From Ruminococcus sp. (lineage in GTDB: Bacteria; Bacillota; Clostridia; Oscillospirales; Ruminococcaceae): 64,000 nucleotides of DNA. A model generated the notes under the pieces. The model ran no database searches and was not told the origin of the DNA. It saw only the letters and a program-made list of their open reading frames with translations. Both the position numbers and the translations under genes were made by a program. Where the stretch lies: positions 120,068-184,067 of the forward strand of contig NZ_JAFYYT010000047.1 in assembly GCF_017549005.1 (NCBI RefSeq). The letters are read 5' to 3'. Positions 35,477-43,579 of this stretch are shown in pieces; the stretch's first letter is position 1; each line of letters starts with the position of its first letter.

Positions 35477-35836
35477 TCAAGCGTTAAGATCGTCAACGAA
35501 TACGTTGACCTTGTGGACATTTATTCCTGCCGCTTCCTCTACTGTGAAGCTGACCTTATGAGTAATGCTGTTTACGGCTGCAGTGATATTCGTACCATAT
35601 GTCACTTTGATATGGAGGTCTATGATGAGACCGCCGTCCTTATCGGTGCGTATCAGGACTCCCTTGTTCTTCCTGAAAGCCTTGCCTGCTGTAAGAGCGG
35701 AAACGGCAGAACGGAAGGTGCTGACATTGCTCACGTCCGCAACGCCGAAGCAGTCGCTGACAGCGTGTTTTACCAGCTCTGTGAGATAATTCTCCGAAAT
35801 AGTGATCTTTCCGATATGATTTTCAAAGCCTACCAT
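35477..35836 (-). CDS. yloU: Asp23/Gls24-family protein (YloU)
   Basis: A 119-residue Asp23/Gls24 domain protein. The pattern GKITISENYLTELVKHAVSDCFGV at the start and LHIKVTYGTNITAAVNSITHKV later is typical. The family is associated with envelope or alkaline stress in Firmicutes, and yloU-yloV adjacency is conserved in Bacillus. AAAGGAGTG precedes the ATG. Its stop lies 41 bases upstream of the GTG start of fakA, so the two form an operon. Confidence 0.9.
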   Translation of the reverse strand: MVGFENHIGKITISENYLTELVKHAVSDCFGVADVSNVSTFRSAVSALTAGKAFRKNKGVLIRTDKDGGLIIDLHIKVTYGTNITAAVNSITHKVSFTVEEAAGINVHKVNVFVDDLNA

Positions 35837-35912
35837 GTGGTCGTCACTCCTTTGGTAAAAATTGCCGCGGTAAAAAAACTGACCGCTATCTTAGTAATTA
35901 ATGTCTGCTCAA

Positions 35913-36117
35913 CAACTTAAAATTGACTATAAAATTTGTTTTATAGCCAATTTTAAGTTGTCAAAGTGCAGGAAAAACTTCTTTTCCCTGCACTTTGTTT
36001 TGCCCGAAAGGGCAAAATGAGCTTGACATAAAGAAATGTGCAGCGCAAATTCCAAATTTTAAAAGAATTTGCGCTCCCTGAACTATGTTCAGGGCAATAA
36101 CCGCCTAACGGCGGTTA
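35913..36117. other. Block of six consecutive hairpins
   Basis: Six hairpins follow one another in about 205 bases. (1) 35913-35960 has 13+8 bp arms with one mismatch. (2) 35962-35997 has a CAAAGTGCAGG-type stem. (3) 35998-36017 is TTTTGCCC/GGGCAAAA with a GAAA loop. (4) 36042-36075 is AGCGCAAATTC/GAATTTGCGCT. (5) 36076-36094 is CCCTGAAC/GTTCAGGG. (6) 36098-36117 is TAACCGCC/GGCGGTTA. Several stems abut directly. No coding frame with a ribosome binding site is present. It could be a structured RNA, a compound repeat or a mobile palindromic element. It lies between divided transcription units on the minus strand and fills most of the 35837-36182 gap. Confidence 0.75.
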
Positions 36118-36182
36118 CAGAGTGCACATTAATTATAACACAAACTTATATGATTTACAATACCTGAACGGAAGAATTTTTA

Positions 36183-37823
36183 TCACAGCTCCGAAAGAGC
36201 GGAATTTACTATTTCATCGGGGAAACCGATGACGCTGAGAAGCTTTATTGCGTTGCTGGAGCGGCATATGCCCTTATGTATGGTATAATCGAAGATTATG
36301 TCCTCCTCGTCCAGCTTTTCGCAGAAATAATAATTCTCATACAAGCCTTCAAAAGCTTCCGCAAGTTCAACATCGTGAGTTGCCACCATGAGAATGCAGT
36401 CGGTGCTGCTGAAATAGCGGAGCACTGCCTTTGAAGCGGCTATCCTCTCCTTTGTGTTGGTTCCCTTGAGTATCTCGTCTATGGCAAGGAAGAGGAGCTT
36501 TCCCTGCTTTACGCATTCCGTCATACGTTTTAGGTACTTTATCTCGCGGATATAGTAGCTCTCTCCCGAAGCGAGGTCGTCGCGCACCGCCATTGATGTT
36601 ATGACTCCGCAGCGCGGGACACTTGCGTATTCAGCAGTACAGGTGAATAATGTCTGTGCAAGTATGAGATTTATCGCCACGGATTTGATGAATGTGGACT
36701 TTCCCGAGGCATTTGAGCCTGTAAGTATGATATTTTTCTTCTGTTTTATGTCGTTTGCTACGGGATCTGTGAGCATTGGATGGAAAACTCCCGTAAATTC
36801 TATACTTCTGCCGTCACTGAACTCGGGCACGCAATACCCTGAAAGGCTCCTTCTGAATGAAGCTATGGCGATAGAGCAGTCGATATCCCCGACAAACCGG
36901 TAAACTTTCAGATACTCGCCGGTCTTGTCGGAAAGCTCTTTCAGCCCCATGTTGTACAGTATCATATCCAGCATGAAAGGTCCGATGATGTAGGACGCCA
37001 GTGAAGAAAGCGGATCGTCGGACTTCAGCATGGAATTTTTCATATTGAGAAGATTCATGACCGAGGCGGCTTTTTTCAGCTTTTTGAGACTGTCGGTGAC
37101 TTCGCCGGAAAGCCCGGGAACTATACTGCTTATGGAAAAGCCTGCATTTATGGTAAGCCCCATTGAGAAAAGCGACTCCAGCCTTGCTTCAAAGCTTTGC
37201 CTGAGAAAAATATGTATCACAAGGTTAAGAAGATAGTTGCCGAAGCAGAGCATTAGCAGGGCAGGACTTCTCAGGACCAGACCGAGAACTCCGAGGATCA
37301 CAAGAGAAATGAGCAGAAGAGGATAGATGTGCCTGCAGGGAAGATACTGATTGCTGAGATCAGCTGCGATATTCACAGAATAATAGCCGTTTATGGGCTT
37401 GCCTACACTGTGCAGCAGCTTTCTGACCTTATTGCGTTTTTCCTCATTCTTGTCGAAAAATTCGGCGCTTTCACTGTTCATTACGCTGCTCTGAGGCTTG
37501 TCGCTGAGAATATGGAGCGAGGAGTACAGGCATTGCTCCCCGGCAAAGCTGTCCGTATGGTCGGCGCGGAGAAATATCGAATCCATGTTCAGGTCGTCCC
37601 ATGTTACGTCGTCAACGAGCTCTGAGGAGCTGTAATTTTTCTTTTCATTCTCATAAAGCAGTGAAACAGCTTCCATCCGGTCGCTCACATCGTCCTTTAC
37701 GCGGTTTTTGTCGCCATAGGAATGCCTTATGCAGAATTCTATGGCTTTTTTGTTCCTGACGCGCAGAACGACAAAAATCAGGAGTAAAAGTGCTGCTGTT
37801 CCGACTGCAAATATGATTTCCAT
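36183..37823 (-). CDS. Membrane-anchored MutS-family ATPase
   Basis: A 546-residue protein whose C-terminal third is a MutS domain V ATPase: Walker A LTGSNASGKSTFIKS, LASGESYYIREIKYL, Walker B KLLFLAIDEILKGTN, and MVATHDVELAE. Unlike mismatch-repair MutS, it has an N-terminal membrane helix (IIFAVGTAALLLLIFVVL), a pair of helices near 170-205 (YPLLLISLVILGVLGLVL and an adjoining one), and no mismatch-recognition domain. Related membrane MutS-like proteins exist in Clostridia and Bacteroidota without a settled role. GGAGTGG precedes the ATG. It is monocistronic. Confidence 0.88.
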   Translation of the reverse strand: MEIIFAVGTAALLLLIFVVLRVRNKKAIEFCIRHSYGDKNRVKDDVSDRMEAVSLLYENEKKNYSSSELVDDVTWDDLNMDSIFLRADHTDSFAGEQCLYSSLHILSDKPQSSVMNSESAEFFDKNEEKRNKVRKLLHSVGKPINGYYSVNIAADLSNQYLPCRHIYPLLLISLVILGVLGLVLRSPALLMLCFGNYLLNLVIHIFLRQSFEARLESLFSMGLTINAGFSISSIVPGLSGEVTDSLKKLKKAASVMNLLNMKNSMLKSDDPLSSLASYIIGPFMLDMILYNMGLKELSDKTGEYLKVYRFVGDIDCSIAIASFRRSLSGYCVPEFSDGRSIEFTGVFHPMLTDPVANDIKQKKNIILTGSNASGKSTFIKSVAINLILAQTLFTCTAEYASVPRCGVITSMAVRDDLASGESYYIREIKYLKRMTECVKQGKLLFLAIDEILKGTNTKERIAASKAVLRYFSSTDCILMVATHDVELAEAFEGLYENYYFCEKLDEEDIIFDYTIHKGICRSSNAIKLLSVIGFPDEIVNSALSEL

Positions 37824-37854
37824 TTTTTACCACTCCAGATATATCATTTTATTT

Positions 37855-37883
37855 ATTATATCATGAAGGGTGAAAAATTGCAA
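37855..37883 (-). promoter_or_regulatory. Promoter for MutS-like gene
   Basis: On the minus strand TTGCAA (37878-37883), a 17-bp spacer and perfect TATAAT (37855-37860), 32 bases before the start codon. Confidence 0.8.
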
Positions 37884-37973
37884 GTTTTCGGCATTTTGAC
37901 TGTTTAATCATCAAATTGGCGAAAGTTTTTAAAAAACATATACGTCGTTATGCAAAAAAATATGGTTTTCGTA

Positions 37974-38002
37974 TTGATTATTATAAAAAATTATGGTATC
38001 AT
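37974..38002 (+). promoter_or_regulatory. polA promoter
   Basis: TTGATT (37974-37979), a 17-bp spacer and TATCAT (37997-38002), in an AT-rich region 77 bases before the polA ATG. Confidence 0.65.
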
Positions 38003-38078
38003 ATAAACTAAGCACATAAATTAATCATGAATATATGGTTCATTTGTCGGACCAATATCCTTACTCACGGAGGTCGCA

Positions 38079-40616
38079 ATGAAGCTTCTCGCAATCGACG
38101 GCAACAGCATTCTCAACAGAGCTTTCTACGGAATAAAGCTGCTTACAAACAAAAAAGGGCAATTTACCAACGCTATTTTCGGTTTTATGAACATCTTCCT
38201 GCGTAATACGGAGGACGTAAAGCCCGACGCAGTAGCGGTGGCTTTCGACCTGAAGACGCCTACATTCCGCCATAAGGCGGTATCCTACTACAAGGCGAAC
38301 CGAAAGGGTATGCCCCCCGAGCTTGCTGAGCAGCTCCCGAAGGTTAAGGAGCTCCTGACCCTTATGGGCGTAAAAGTTGTGGAATGCGAGGGCTACGAGG
38401 CGGACGACGTTCTCGGAACGCTCTCGAAGCTGTGTTCGGACAGCGGAAACGAGTGTTACGTTCTCACGGGCGACCGTGACAGCCTGCAGCTCATTGACGA
38501 TAAGGTCACGGTAATACTTGCAACGAACAAGGAGAATATCTACTATACTCCCGGGAGATTTACGGAGGATTACGGCTTTGAACCCATAAAGCTCATAGAC
38601 CTCAAGGCTCTCATGGGAGACAGCTCGGATAATATCCCGGGAGTTGCAGGTATCGGCGAAAAGACCGCTTCAGCGCTCATAAAGGAGTACGGCTGCATAG
38701 AGACTCTCTATGAGAAGTACGAGGAGTCGGGACTCACAAAAGGCGTAAAGGCAAAGCTTGCGGCAGGCGCAGAATCGGCAAAGGAGAGCAAATGGCTGGC
38801 GACTATCGTCCGCGACGCTCCCATAGACAGGGAGCTTGACAGCTATAAGCCCGGTACTCCCGATAACGGAGCTATCGGACGTATGCTCACAGAGCTGGAG
38901 ATGTTCAAGCTTCTCGACAAGCTGGGCATAAACGCTGCGGAGAGCGCTAATTCGGCTCCCGAGGCAAAGGCTGAGGAGACTGAGGCGATAAACGCCGAGG
39001 TGAGCGGCCTCACGGAGGATATCATCGGCAAGATAAGCGAATGCGAGTATCTTTTCCGCGACGGCAAGCTGTCCGTCCGCAGCGGTGACAGAGTTTACAC
39101 TACTGAGGACGAAAAGACTATACTTGCATTTCTTTCTTCGGACTGCTGCAAGGCTACAGATGACGCAAAGGCGCATTATCGCTGGGCTATGGCTCGTGGG
39201 GGCGGGCTGAAAGGGCTCAGGAGCGACGCGGCTATATGCGGTTATCTGCTGAATACATCTGCTTCCGACTATGCTGTTGATAAGCTCTGCGCCGAGTACG
39301 GCGTACACTATTACAGCGAGAACGGCGACCTTGCAGAGCTTTTGTCCCTCCGCGGACTTGTCGCAAAGCTTAGAGCCGAGATAGAGTCGGAGGGTATGAC
39401 AGAACTCCTCGAAAAGGTGGAGCTCCCAATGACAGAGGTGCTTGCCTCTATGGAGGACAGCGGCGTACTTATTGACAGGAAGGGCGTTGAGGACTTCGGC
39501 GTGTCTCTCACGGAAATGATCGAGGAGACTCAGCAGATGATCTACGACGAGGCAGGACATGAGTTCAATATCTCCTCCCCGAAGCAGCTGGGAACAGTTC
39601 TTTTTGAGGAAATGGGGCTTCCTGCCAAGAAAAAGACCAAAAGCGGCTATTCCACAAATGCGGAGGTGCTGGAGGAGCTGAGAAATTACGCGCCCATAGT
39701 TGACAACGTGCTCAGGTACAGGCAGTACACAAAGCTCAATTCCACCTACGTTGTGGGACTTCTTGACAAGATAGCGCCCGACGGCAGGATACACACATGG
39801 TTCCGGCAGACCGAAACAAGGACGGGACGTATCAGCTCGACAGAGCCGAATATGCAGAATATCCCCGTCCGCACAGAGCTTGGAGCGCAGATGAGAAAGT
39901 TCTTCACCGCAGGTGAGGGAAAAACTCTTATCGACGCCGATTACAGTCAGATCGAGCTGCGCGTTATGGCTCATCTCTGCGGCGACGAGAATATGGTGGA
40001 GGCTTTCAATTCGGGAGAGGATATACACACATCTACTGCGGCACAGGTATTCGATATGCCGCTGTTCATGGTGACTCCCGAGATGAGAAGCGCAGCCAAA
40101 GCCGTAAACTTCGGTATCATCTACGGTATCGGAGCATTCTCCCTTGCAAAGGATATCGGCACTTCCGTAGCGAAGGCAAAGAAATACATCGCCGATTACC
40201 TTGCAAAGTACCCGAAAGTAAACAGCTTCATGGAAACCACCGTGGACAATGCGTTCAGGGACGGCTGCGTTACGACAATGTTCGGAAGAAAACGCCGTAT
40301 CCCCGAGCTTTCATCGTCCAACAAAATGTTACAGGCGGCAGGCAGGAGGATAGCAATGAACACTCCTGTACAAGGAACAGCCGCAGATCTCATAAAAATA
40401 GCAATGATAAACGTATATAACCGCCTCAAAGCCGAAAAACTCGACGCTAAGCTCATATTGCAGGTACACGACGAGCTCATCATCGAGTCAGACATAGCCT
40501 GTGCAGACAGGTGTGCGGAGCTTCTCAGGGAGGAAATGCAGGGCGTTTACGATATGAGAGTTCCGCTTGCAGTCGATGTTCATCAGGGCAAGAGCTGGTA
40601 TGACGCAAAGGGCTGA
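38079..40616 (+). CDS. polA: DNA polymerase I
   Basis: An 845-residue repair and Okazaki-processing polymerase. The N-terminal 5'-3' exonuclease domain is intact (LAIDGNSILNRAFYGI, YEADDVLGTLS, LTGDRDSLQLI, GDSSDNIPGVAGIGEKTA). The middle 3'-5' exonuclease region (about 320-430) lacks the DxE metal motif, so proofreading is probably lost, as in other Firmicutes. The polymerase domain has motif A DADYSQIELRVMAHL, motif B RSAAKAVNFGIIYGIG and motif C LQVHDELIIES. Its end lies 5 bases before rimI, suggesting a shared transcript with rimI and tsaD. Confidence 0.97.
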   Translation: MKLLAIDGNSILNRAFYGIKLLTNKKGQFTNAIFGFMNIFLRNTEDVKPDAVAVAFDLKTPTFRHKAVSYYKANRKGMPPELAEQLPKVKELLTLMGVKVVECEGYEADDVLGTLSKLCSDSGNECYVLTGDRDSLQLIDDKVTVILATNKENIYYTPGRFTEDYGFEPIKLIDLKALMGDSSDNIPGVAGIGEKTASALIKEYGCIETLYEKYEESGLTKGVKAKLAAGAESAKESKWLATIVRDAPIDRELDSYKPGTPDNGAIGRMLTELEMFKLLDKLGINAAESANSAPEAKAEETEAINAEVSGLTEDIIGKISECEYLFRDGKLSVRSGDRVYTTEDEKTILAFLSSDCCKATDDAKAHYRWAMARGGGLKGLRSDAAICGYLLNTSASDYAVDKLCAEYGVHYYSENGDLAELLSLRGLVAKLRAEIESEGMTELLEKVELPMTEVLASMEDSGVLIDRKGVEDFGVSLTEMIEETQQMIYDEAGHEFNISSPKQLGTVLFEEMGLPAKKKTKSGYSTNAEVLEELRNYAPIVDNVLRYRQYTKLNSTYVVGLLDKIAPDGRIHTWFRQTETRTGRISSTEPNMQNIPVRTELGAQMRKFFTAGEGKTLIDADYSQIELRVMAHLCGDENMVEAFNSGEDIHTSTAAQVFDMPLFMVTPEMRSAAKAVNFGIIYGIGAFSLAKDIGTSVAKAKKYIADYLAKYPKVNSFMETTVDNAFRDGCVTTMFGRKRRIPELSSSNKMLQAAGRRIAMNTPVQGTAADLIKIAMINVYNRLKAEKLDAKLILQVHDELIIESDIACADRCAELLREEMQGVYDMRVPLAVDVHQGKSWYDAKG

Positions 40617-40621
40617 TAATT

Positions 40622-41080
40622 ATGTGTAAATTTAATTTGAAGAGGATTACTGAAGACTTTCCGCTATGTATATTTGAAGAGCTCTCCGAGCTGGACAGTG
40701 AGTGCTTCGACTCCGAAAACTGGTCGGCACAGGATTTTATCTCGGAAGCAGCAATGCCTACGGGCGTAGTCATTGCAGTATACTGTATGTCAGAGCCCGC
40801 AGGTGTTCTGGCAGGGTTCAATTCGTCCGATACGGGCGAGATACTGACCCTTGCGATAGCCAAGAAGTATCGCAGGAAGGGCATCGCTACCATGCTTCTC
40901 GAGAACTTTTTCTCCCACCTCCCGAAAGAGGTGGAGACTATAGCCCTCGAGGTAAGACATTCAAATGAAGCCGCTATATCCCTGTATGAGAACTTCGGCT
41001 TTGAAAAGGCAGGGATAAGGAAGCGCTTTTACAGCGATCCCGTTGAGGACGCGGACATAATGGTCCGCAAGATCAGCTAA
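40622..41080 (+). CDS. rimI: Ribosomal-protein-alanine acetyltransferase-like (RimI)
   Basis: A 152-residue GNAT acetyltransferase. The acetyl-CoA site is IAKKYRRKGIATMLLENFF, followed by LEVRHSNEAAISLYENFGFEKAGIRKRFY, which closely fits RimI. In many bacteria rimI lies beside tsaB/tsaD; here tsaD follows 24 bases later. No tsaB or tsaE is present between them. The predicted role is N-terminal acetylation of ribosomal protein S18, by family knowledge. Confidence 0.9.
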   Translation: MCKFNLKRITEDFPLCIFEELSELDSECFDSENWSAQDFISEAAMPTGVVIAVYCMSEPAGVLAGFNSSDTGEILTLAIAKKYRRKGIATMLLENFFSHLPKEVETIALEVRHSNEAAISLYENFGFEKAGIRKRFYSDPVEDADIMVRKIS

Positions 41081-41104
41081 AACGGAAAAAGAAGGAATCA
41101 ATAT

Positions 41105-42115
41105 ATGCTTATACTCGGAATAGAAAGCTCCTGCGACGAGACCGCCGCAAGCGTGGTAAAGGACTGCCGCGAGATCCGTTCGTCAGTCATATCCACTCAG
41201 ATAGAGGAGCACAGGAAATACGGCGGAGTTGTGCCTGAAATAGCTTCGCGCCGGCATTGCGAGAACATTCTCGGCGTGGTAAGGCAGGCTCTCGGCGAGG
41301 CGCAGGTGAGCCTTGCAGACCTTGACGGTATCGCCGTTACCTATGCTCCCGGTCTTATCGGAGCTCTTCTGGTCGGAGTCAGCTTTGCAAAGGCACTCGC
41401 CATGTCCTCGGGTAAACCGCTCATTCCCGTACATCATATCGCAGGTCATATAGCCACGAACTATCTGACTTTCGGAGAGCTTGAACCGCCTTATCTCTGC
41501 CTTGTGGCAAGCGGCGGTCACAGCCATATCATCGAGGTACTGAGCTATACCGGATTCCGTGTAGTGGGAAGGACTCACGACGACGCGGCAGGGGAGTGTT
41601 TTGACAAGTGCGCCCGTGCTATGGGATTTCCTTATCCCGGAGGCGTGCATATCGACAATGCGGCGCAGTCGGGTGACAGGAACGCTTTCAGGCTCCCTCA
41701 CCCTGCTGTTGCAGGAAGCGAGTTCGATTTCAGCTTTTCGGGTCTGAAGACGAACGTGATAAATCTGCTCCACAACGCAGAGCAGAAGGGTACGGAAATA
41801 AACAGGAACGACCTTGCGGCAAGCCTGCAGGCGACTATCGCGGATATCCTCACGGATAAGACGATACGCGCCGCCGAGGCTCTCGGCTATAGAAAGGTCG
41901 CTCTTGCAGGCGGAGTTTCCGCAAATACGGGAGTCCGCGCAGCTCTTGCGGAAGCCTGCAGGGAGCGCGGGTTCGAGTTCTATATGCCCGAAAAGAAGCT
42001 CTGCGGCGACAACGGAGCTATGATAGCCTGTCAGGGCAGCTATAATCTGCTGGCAGGCATTACCGCCGACGAAAGCCTTAACGCAGTAGCTACGCTTTCA
42101 ATGGAAGATATCTGA
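41105..42115 (+). CDS. tsaD: tRNA N6-threonylcarbamoyladenosine transferase subunit TsaD
   Basis: TsaD is the ASKHA-fold enzyme that attaches threonylcarbamoyl to A37 of ANN-decoding tRNAs. The 336-residue protein begins LGIESSCDETAASVV, has the metal-binding HHIAGH near residues 110-115, LVASGGHSHII, the SFSGLKTNVINL block and a C-terminal CGDNGAMIACQG. These are all family hallmarks and the length is normal. It probably shares the polA-rimI transcript. Confidence 0.97.
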   Translation: MLILGIESSCDETAASVVKDCREIRSSVISTQIEEHRKYGGVVPEIASRRHCENILGVVRQALGEAQVSLADLDGIAVTYAPGLIGALLVGVSFAKALAMSSGKPLIPVHHIAGHIATNYLTFGELEPPYLCLVASGGHSHIIEVLSYTGFRVVGRTHDDAAGECFDKCARAMGFPYPGGVHIDNAAQSGDRNAFRLPHPAVAGSEFDFSFSGLKTNVINLLHNAEQKGTEINRNDLAASLQATIADILTDKTIRAAEALGYRKVALAGGVSANTGVRAALAEACRERGFEFYMPEKKLCGDNGAMIACQGSYNLLAGITADESLNAVATLSMEDI

Positions 42116-42131
42116 AAAAGGAGGAGCTGTC

Positions 42132-42341
42132 ATGGGATTCCATTTCAAAAAAAGCTTTAAAATAGGCAAGCTGTTCAAGTTCAACAAGAATAAGAAGGGC
42201 GGCAGCATTACCGTGGACGGTCCTACTATTGCAGGAAAAAAGGTGAAGCTGACTGTTAACGACAAGAAAAAAGCCACTGTCAGCCTGCAGGGTACGGGTA
42301 TCTCATACGATACTAATCTTGGCGGAAAAAAGAAAAAGTGA
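42132..42341 (+). CDS. Small basic protein, DUF4236-like
   Basis: A 69-residue Lys-rich protein (MGFHFKKSFKIGKLFKFN...) that fits the DUF4236 pattern: MGF-RKSFKI start, a middle KKVKLTVNDKKKATVSL, and the ending GTGISYDTNLGGKKKK. AAAGGAGG is 8 bases before the ATG. It lies between tsaD and ymdB on the same strand with short gaps. Function is unknown; the charge suggests interaction with nucleic acid or phospholipid. Confidence 0.8.
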   Translation: MGFHFKKSFKIGKLFKFNKNKKGGSITVDGPTIAGKKVKLTVNDKKKATVSLQGTGISYDTNLGGKKKK

Positions 42342-42350
42342 CGGTATAAT

Positions 42351-43121
42351 ATGAAAAATCTTCTTTTTATCGGCGACGTCGTGGGAAAAGCGGGCTGCGA
42401 CTTCCTCACCGAGAAGCTCGGAGCGCTCAAAAGGGCTCACGATATCGACATAACTATCGTTAACGGTGAAAATTCTGCCCAGGGCAACGGCATAACACGG
42501 GTCTCTGCGGAAATGCTGGTAAGAGCCGGGGCTGACGTGATAACCACAGGCAATCACGCTTTCCGCCACAAGGACGCTATGGAGCTCTTCGAGTACGACT
42601 ACATCGTGCGCCCTGCAAACTTCCCCGAGGGAGGCTGTGTGGGCAGCGGAGTCCGTATCATGGATATGGGAGCGTACTCGGTGGCTGTGGTGAACCTTAT
42701 GGGAACGGTCTACATGGACCCCCTCGATAATCCGTTCAGTACTATGGACAAGCTCCTGAGTGAGATAGATACGCCCAACATCTTCGTGGATTTCCACGCG
42801 GAGGCTACCTCCGAGAAAAAGGCTATGGGACACTATCTTACGGGAAAGGTGAGCGGAGTTTTCGGAACCCATACCCACGTTCAGACGGCGGACGAGTGCA
42901 TACTCGGCGGTCATACGGCATATATCACAGATGTGGGAATGGTGGGTCCCGAGATGTCCTGTCTGGGCGTGGATACAGCGTCGGCAGTGGACAGGCTCAG
43001 GTTCAGGATGCCCGTTAAATTCCAGGTGGCAGAGGGCGATTGCTTCCTTTGTGGAACTATAGTTAATTTTGATGAAAAATGTGGCAAAACGCACAAAATG
43101 GAAAGAATAATTATAAGATAG
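42351..43121 (+). CDS. ymdB: YmdB-family metallophosphoesterase
   Basis: A 256-residue calcineurin-like phosphodiesterase of the YmdB type, a 2',3'-cyclic nucleotide phosphodiesterase in Bacillus that affects sporulation and biofilm genes. Metal motifs are LFIGDVVGKAG, IVNGENSAQGNG, ITTGNHAFRHK, VDFHAEATSEK and VFGTHTHVQTADE. In Bacillus, ymdB is followed by spoVS; the same order is kept here (spoVS at 43245), though rny is not upstream. Confidence 0.93.
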   Translation: MKNLLFIGDVVGKAGCDFLTEKLGALKRAHDIDITIVNGENSAQGNGITRVSAEMLVRAGADVITTGNHAFRHKDAMELFEYDYIVRPANFPEGGCVGSGVRIMDMGAYSVAVVNLMGTVYMDPLDNPFSTMDKLLSEIDTPNIFVDFHAEATSEKKAMGHYLTGKVSGVFGTHTHVQTADECILGGHTAYITDVGMVGPEMSCLGVDTASAVDRLRFRMPVKFQVAEGDCFLCGTIVNFDEKCGKTHKMERIIIR

Positions 43122-43144
43122 TCTACAAAGTTGGCTAAAAACTA

Positions 43145-43173
43145 TTGCATTTTTTATAATAATAAGTTATAAT
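43145..43173 (+). promoter_or_regulatory. spoVS promoter
   Basis: TTGCAT (43145-43150), a 17-bp spacer and perfect TATAAT (43168-43173), about 70 bases before the spoVS ATG. Confidence 0.75.
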
Positions 43174-43244
43174 ACAATTGTACAATAGCCTAAAGGCATT
43201 TGACAATAAACGTACAAATATTTATATCAGGAGGGTTATTTGTA

Positions 43245-43505
43245 ATGGAAATTCTGAAAGTATCATCACACTCATCACCGAATTCTGTAGCTGGTGCTAT
43301 TGCCGGCGTTATAAGAGAACAGAAGGCTGTTGAGGTTCAGGCAGTCGGTGCTGGTGCGGCAAATCAGGCAGTTAAGGCGATAGCTATCGCAAGAGGTTAT
43401 CTTGCACCTATCGGTATTGACCTTATCTGTATACCTGCTTTCGCTAATATCCAGATCGACGGTGAGGAGCGAACCGCTATCAAGCTTATCTGCGAGCAGA
43501 GATAA
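43245..43505 (+). CDS. spoVS: Stage V sporulation protein S
   Basis: An 86-residue Alba-like protein: MEILKVSSHSSPNSVAGAIA, VQAVGAGAANQAVKAIAIAR and IDLICIPAFANIQIDGEERT are nearly invariant in SpoVS. In Bacillus it affects septation and spore coat assembly, but it is also common in bacteria that do not sporulate. CAGGAGGG is 8 bases before ATG 43245. It has its own promoter and terminator. Confidence 0.95.
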   Translation: MEILKVSSHSSPNSVAGAIAGVIREQKAVEVQAVGAGAANQAVKAIAIARGYLAPIGIDLICIPAFANIQIDGEERTAIKLICEQR

Positions 43506-43520
43506 TCGGTAAAACACACT

Positions 43521-43546
43521 GGGCGGACAAATTGTCCGCCCTTTTT
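43521..43546 (+). terminator. Terminator after spoVS
   Basis: Stem GGGCGGACA / TGTCCGCCC (43521-43529 with 43533-43541) followed by TTTTT. Confidence 0.88.
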
Positions 43547-43579
43547 AATGTCCGCAGTTATTCGTAACAAGGAGTTTTT

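Noticed and set aside
34861-35487. Long plus-strand frame opposite fakA
   Set aside because: It is the antisense shadow of a well-supported family gene, with Ser/Thr/Ala-rich random-looking content and no ribosome binding site.
38670-40028. 452-codon minus-strand frame within polA
   Set aside because: Antisense shadow of polA, with Cys/Leu/His-rich composition typical of reverse-frame translation.
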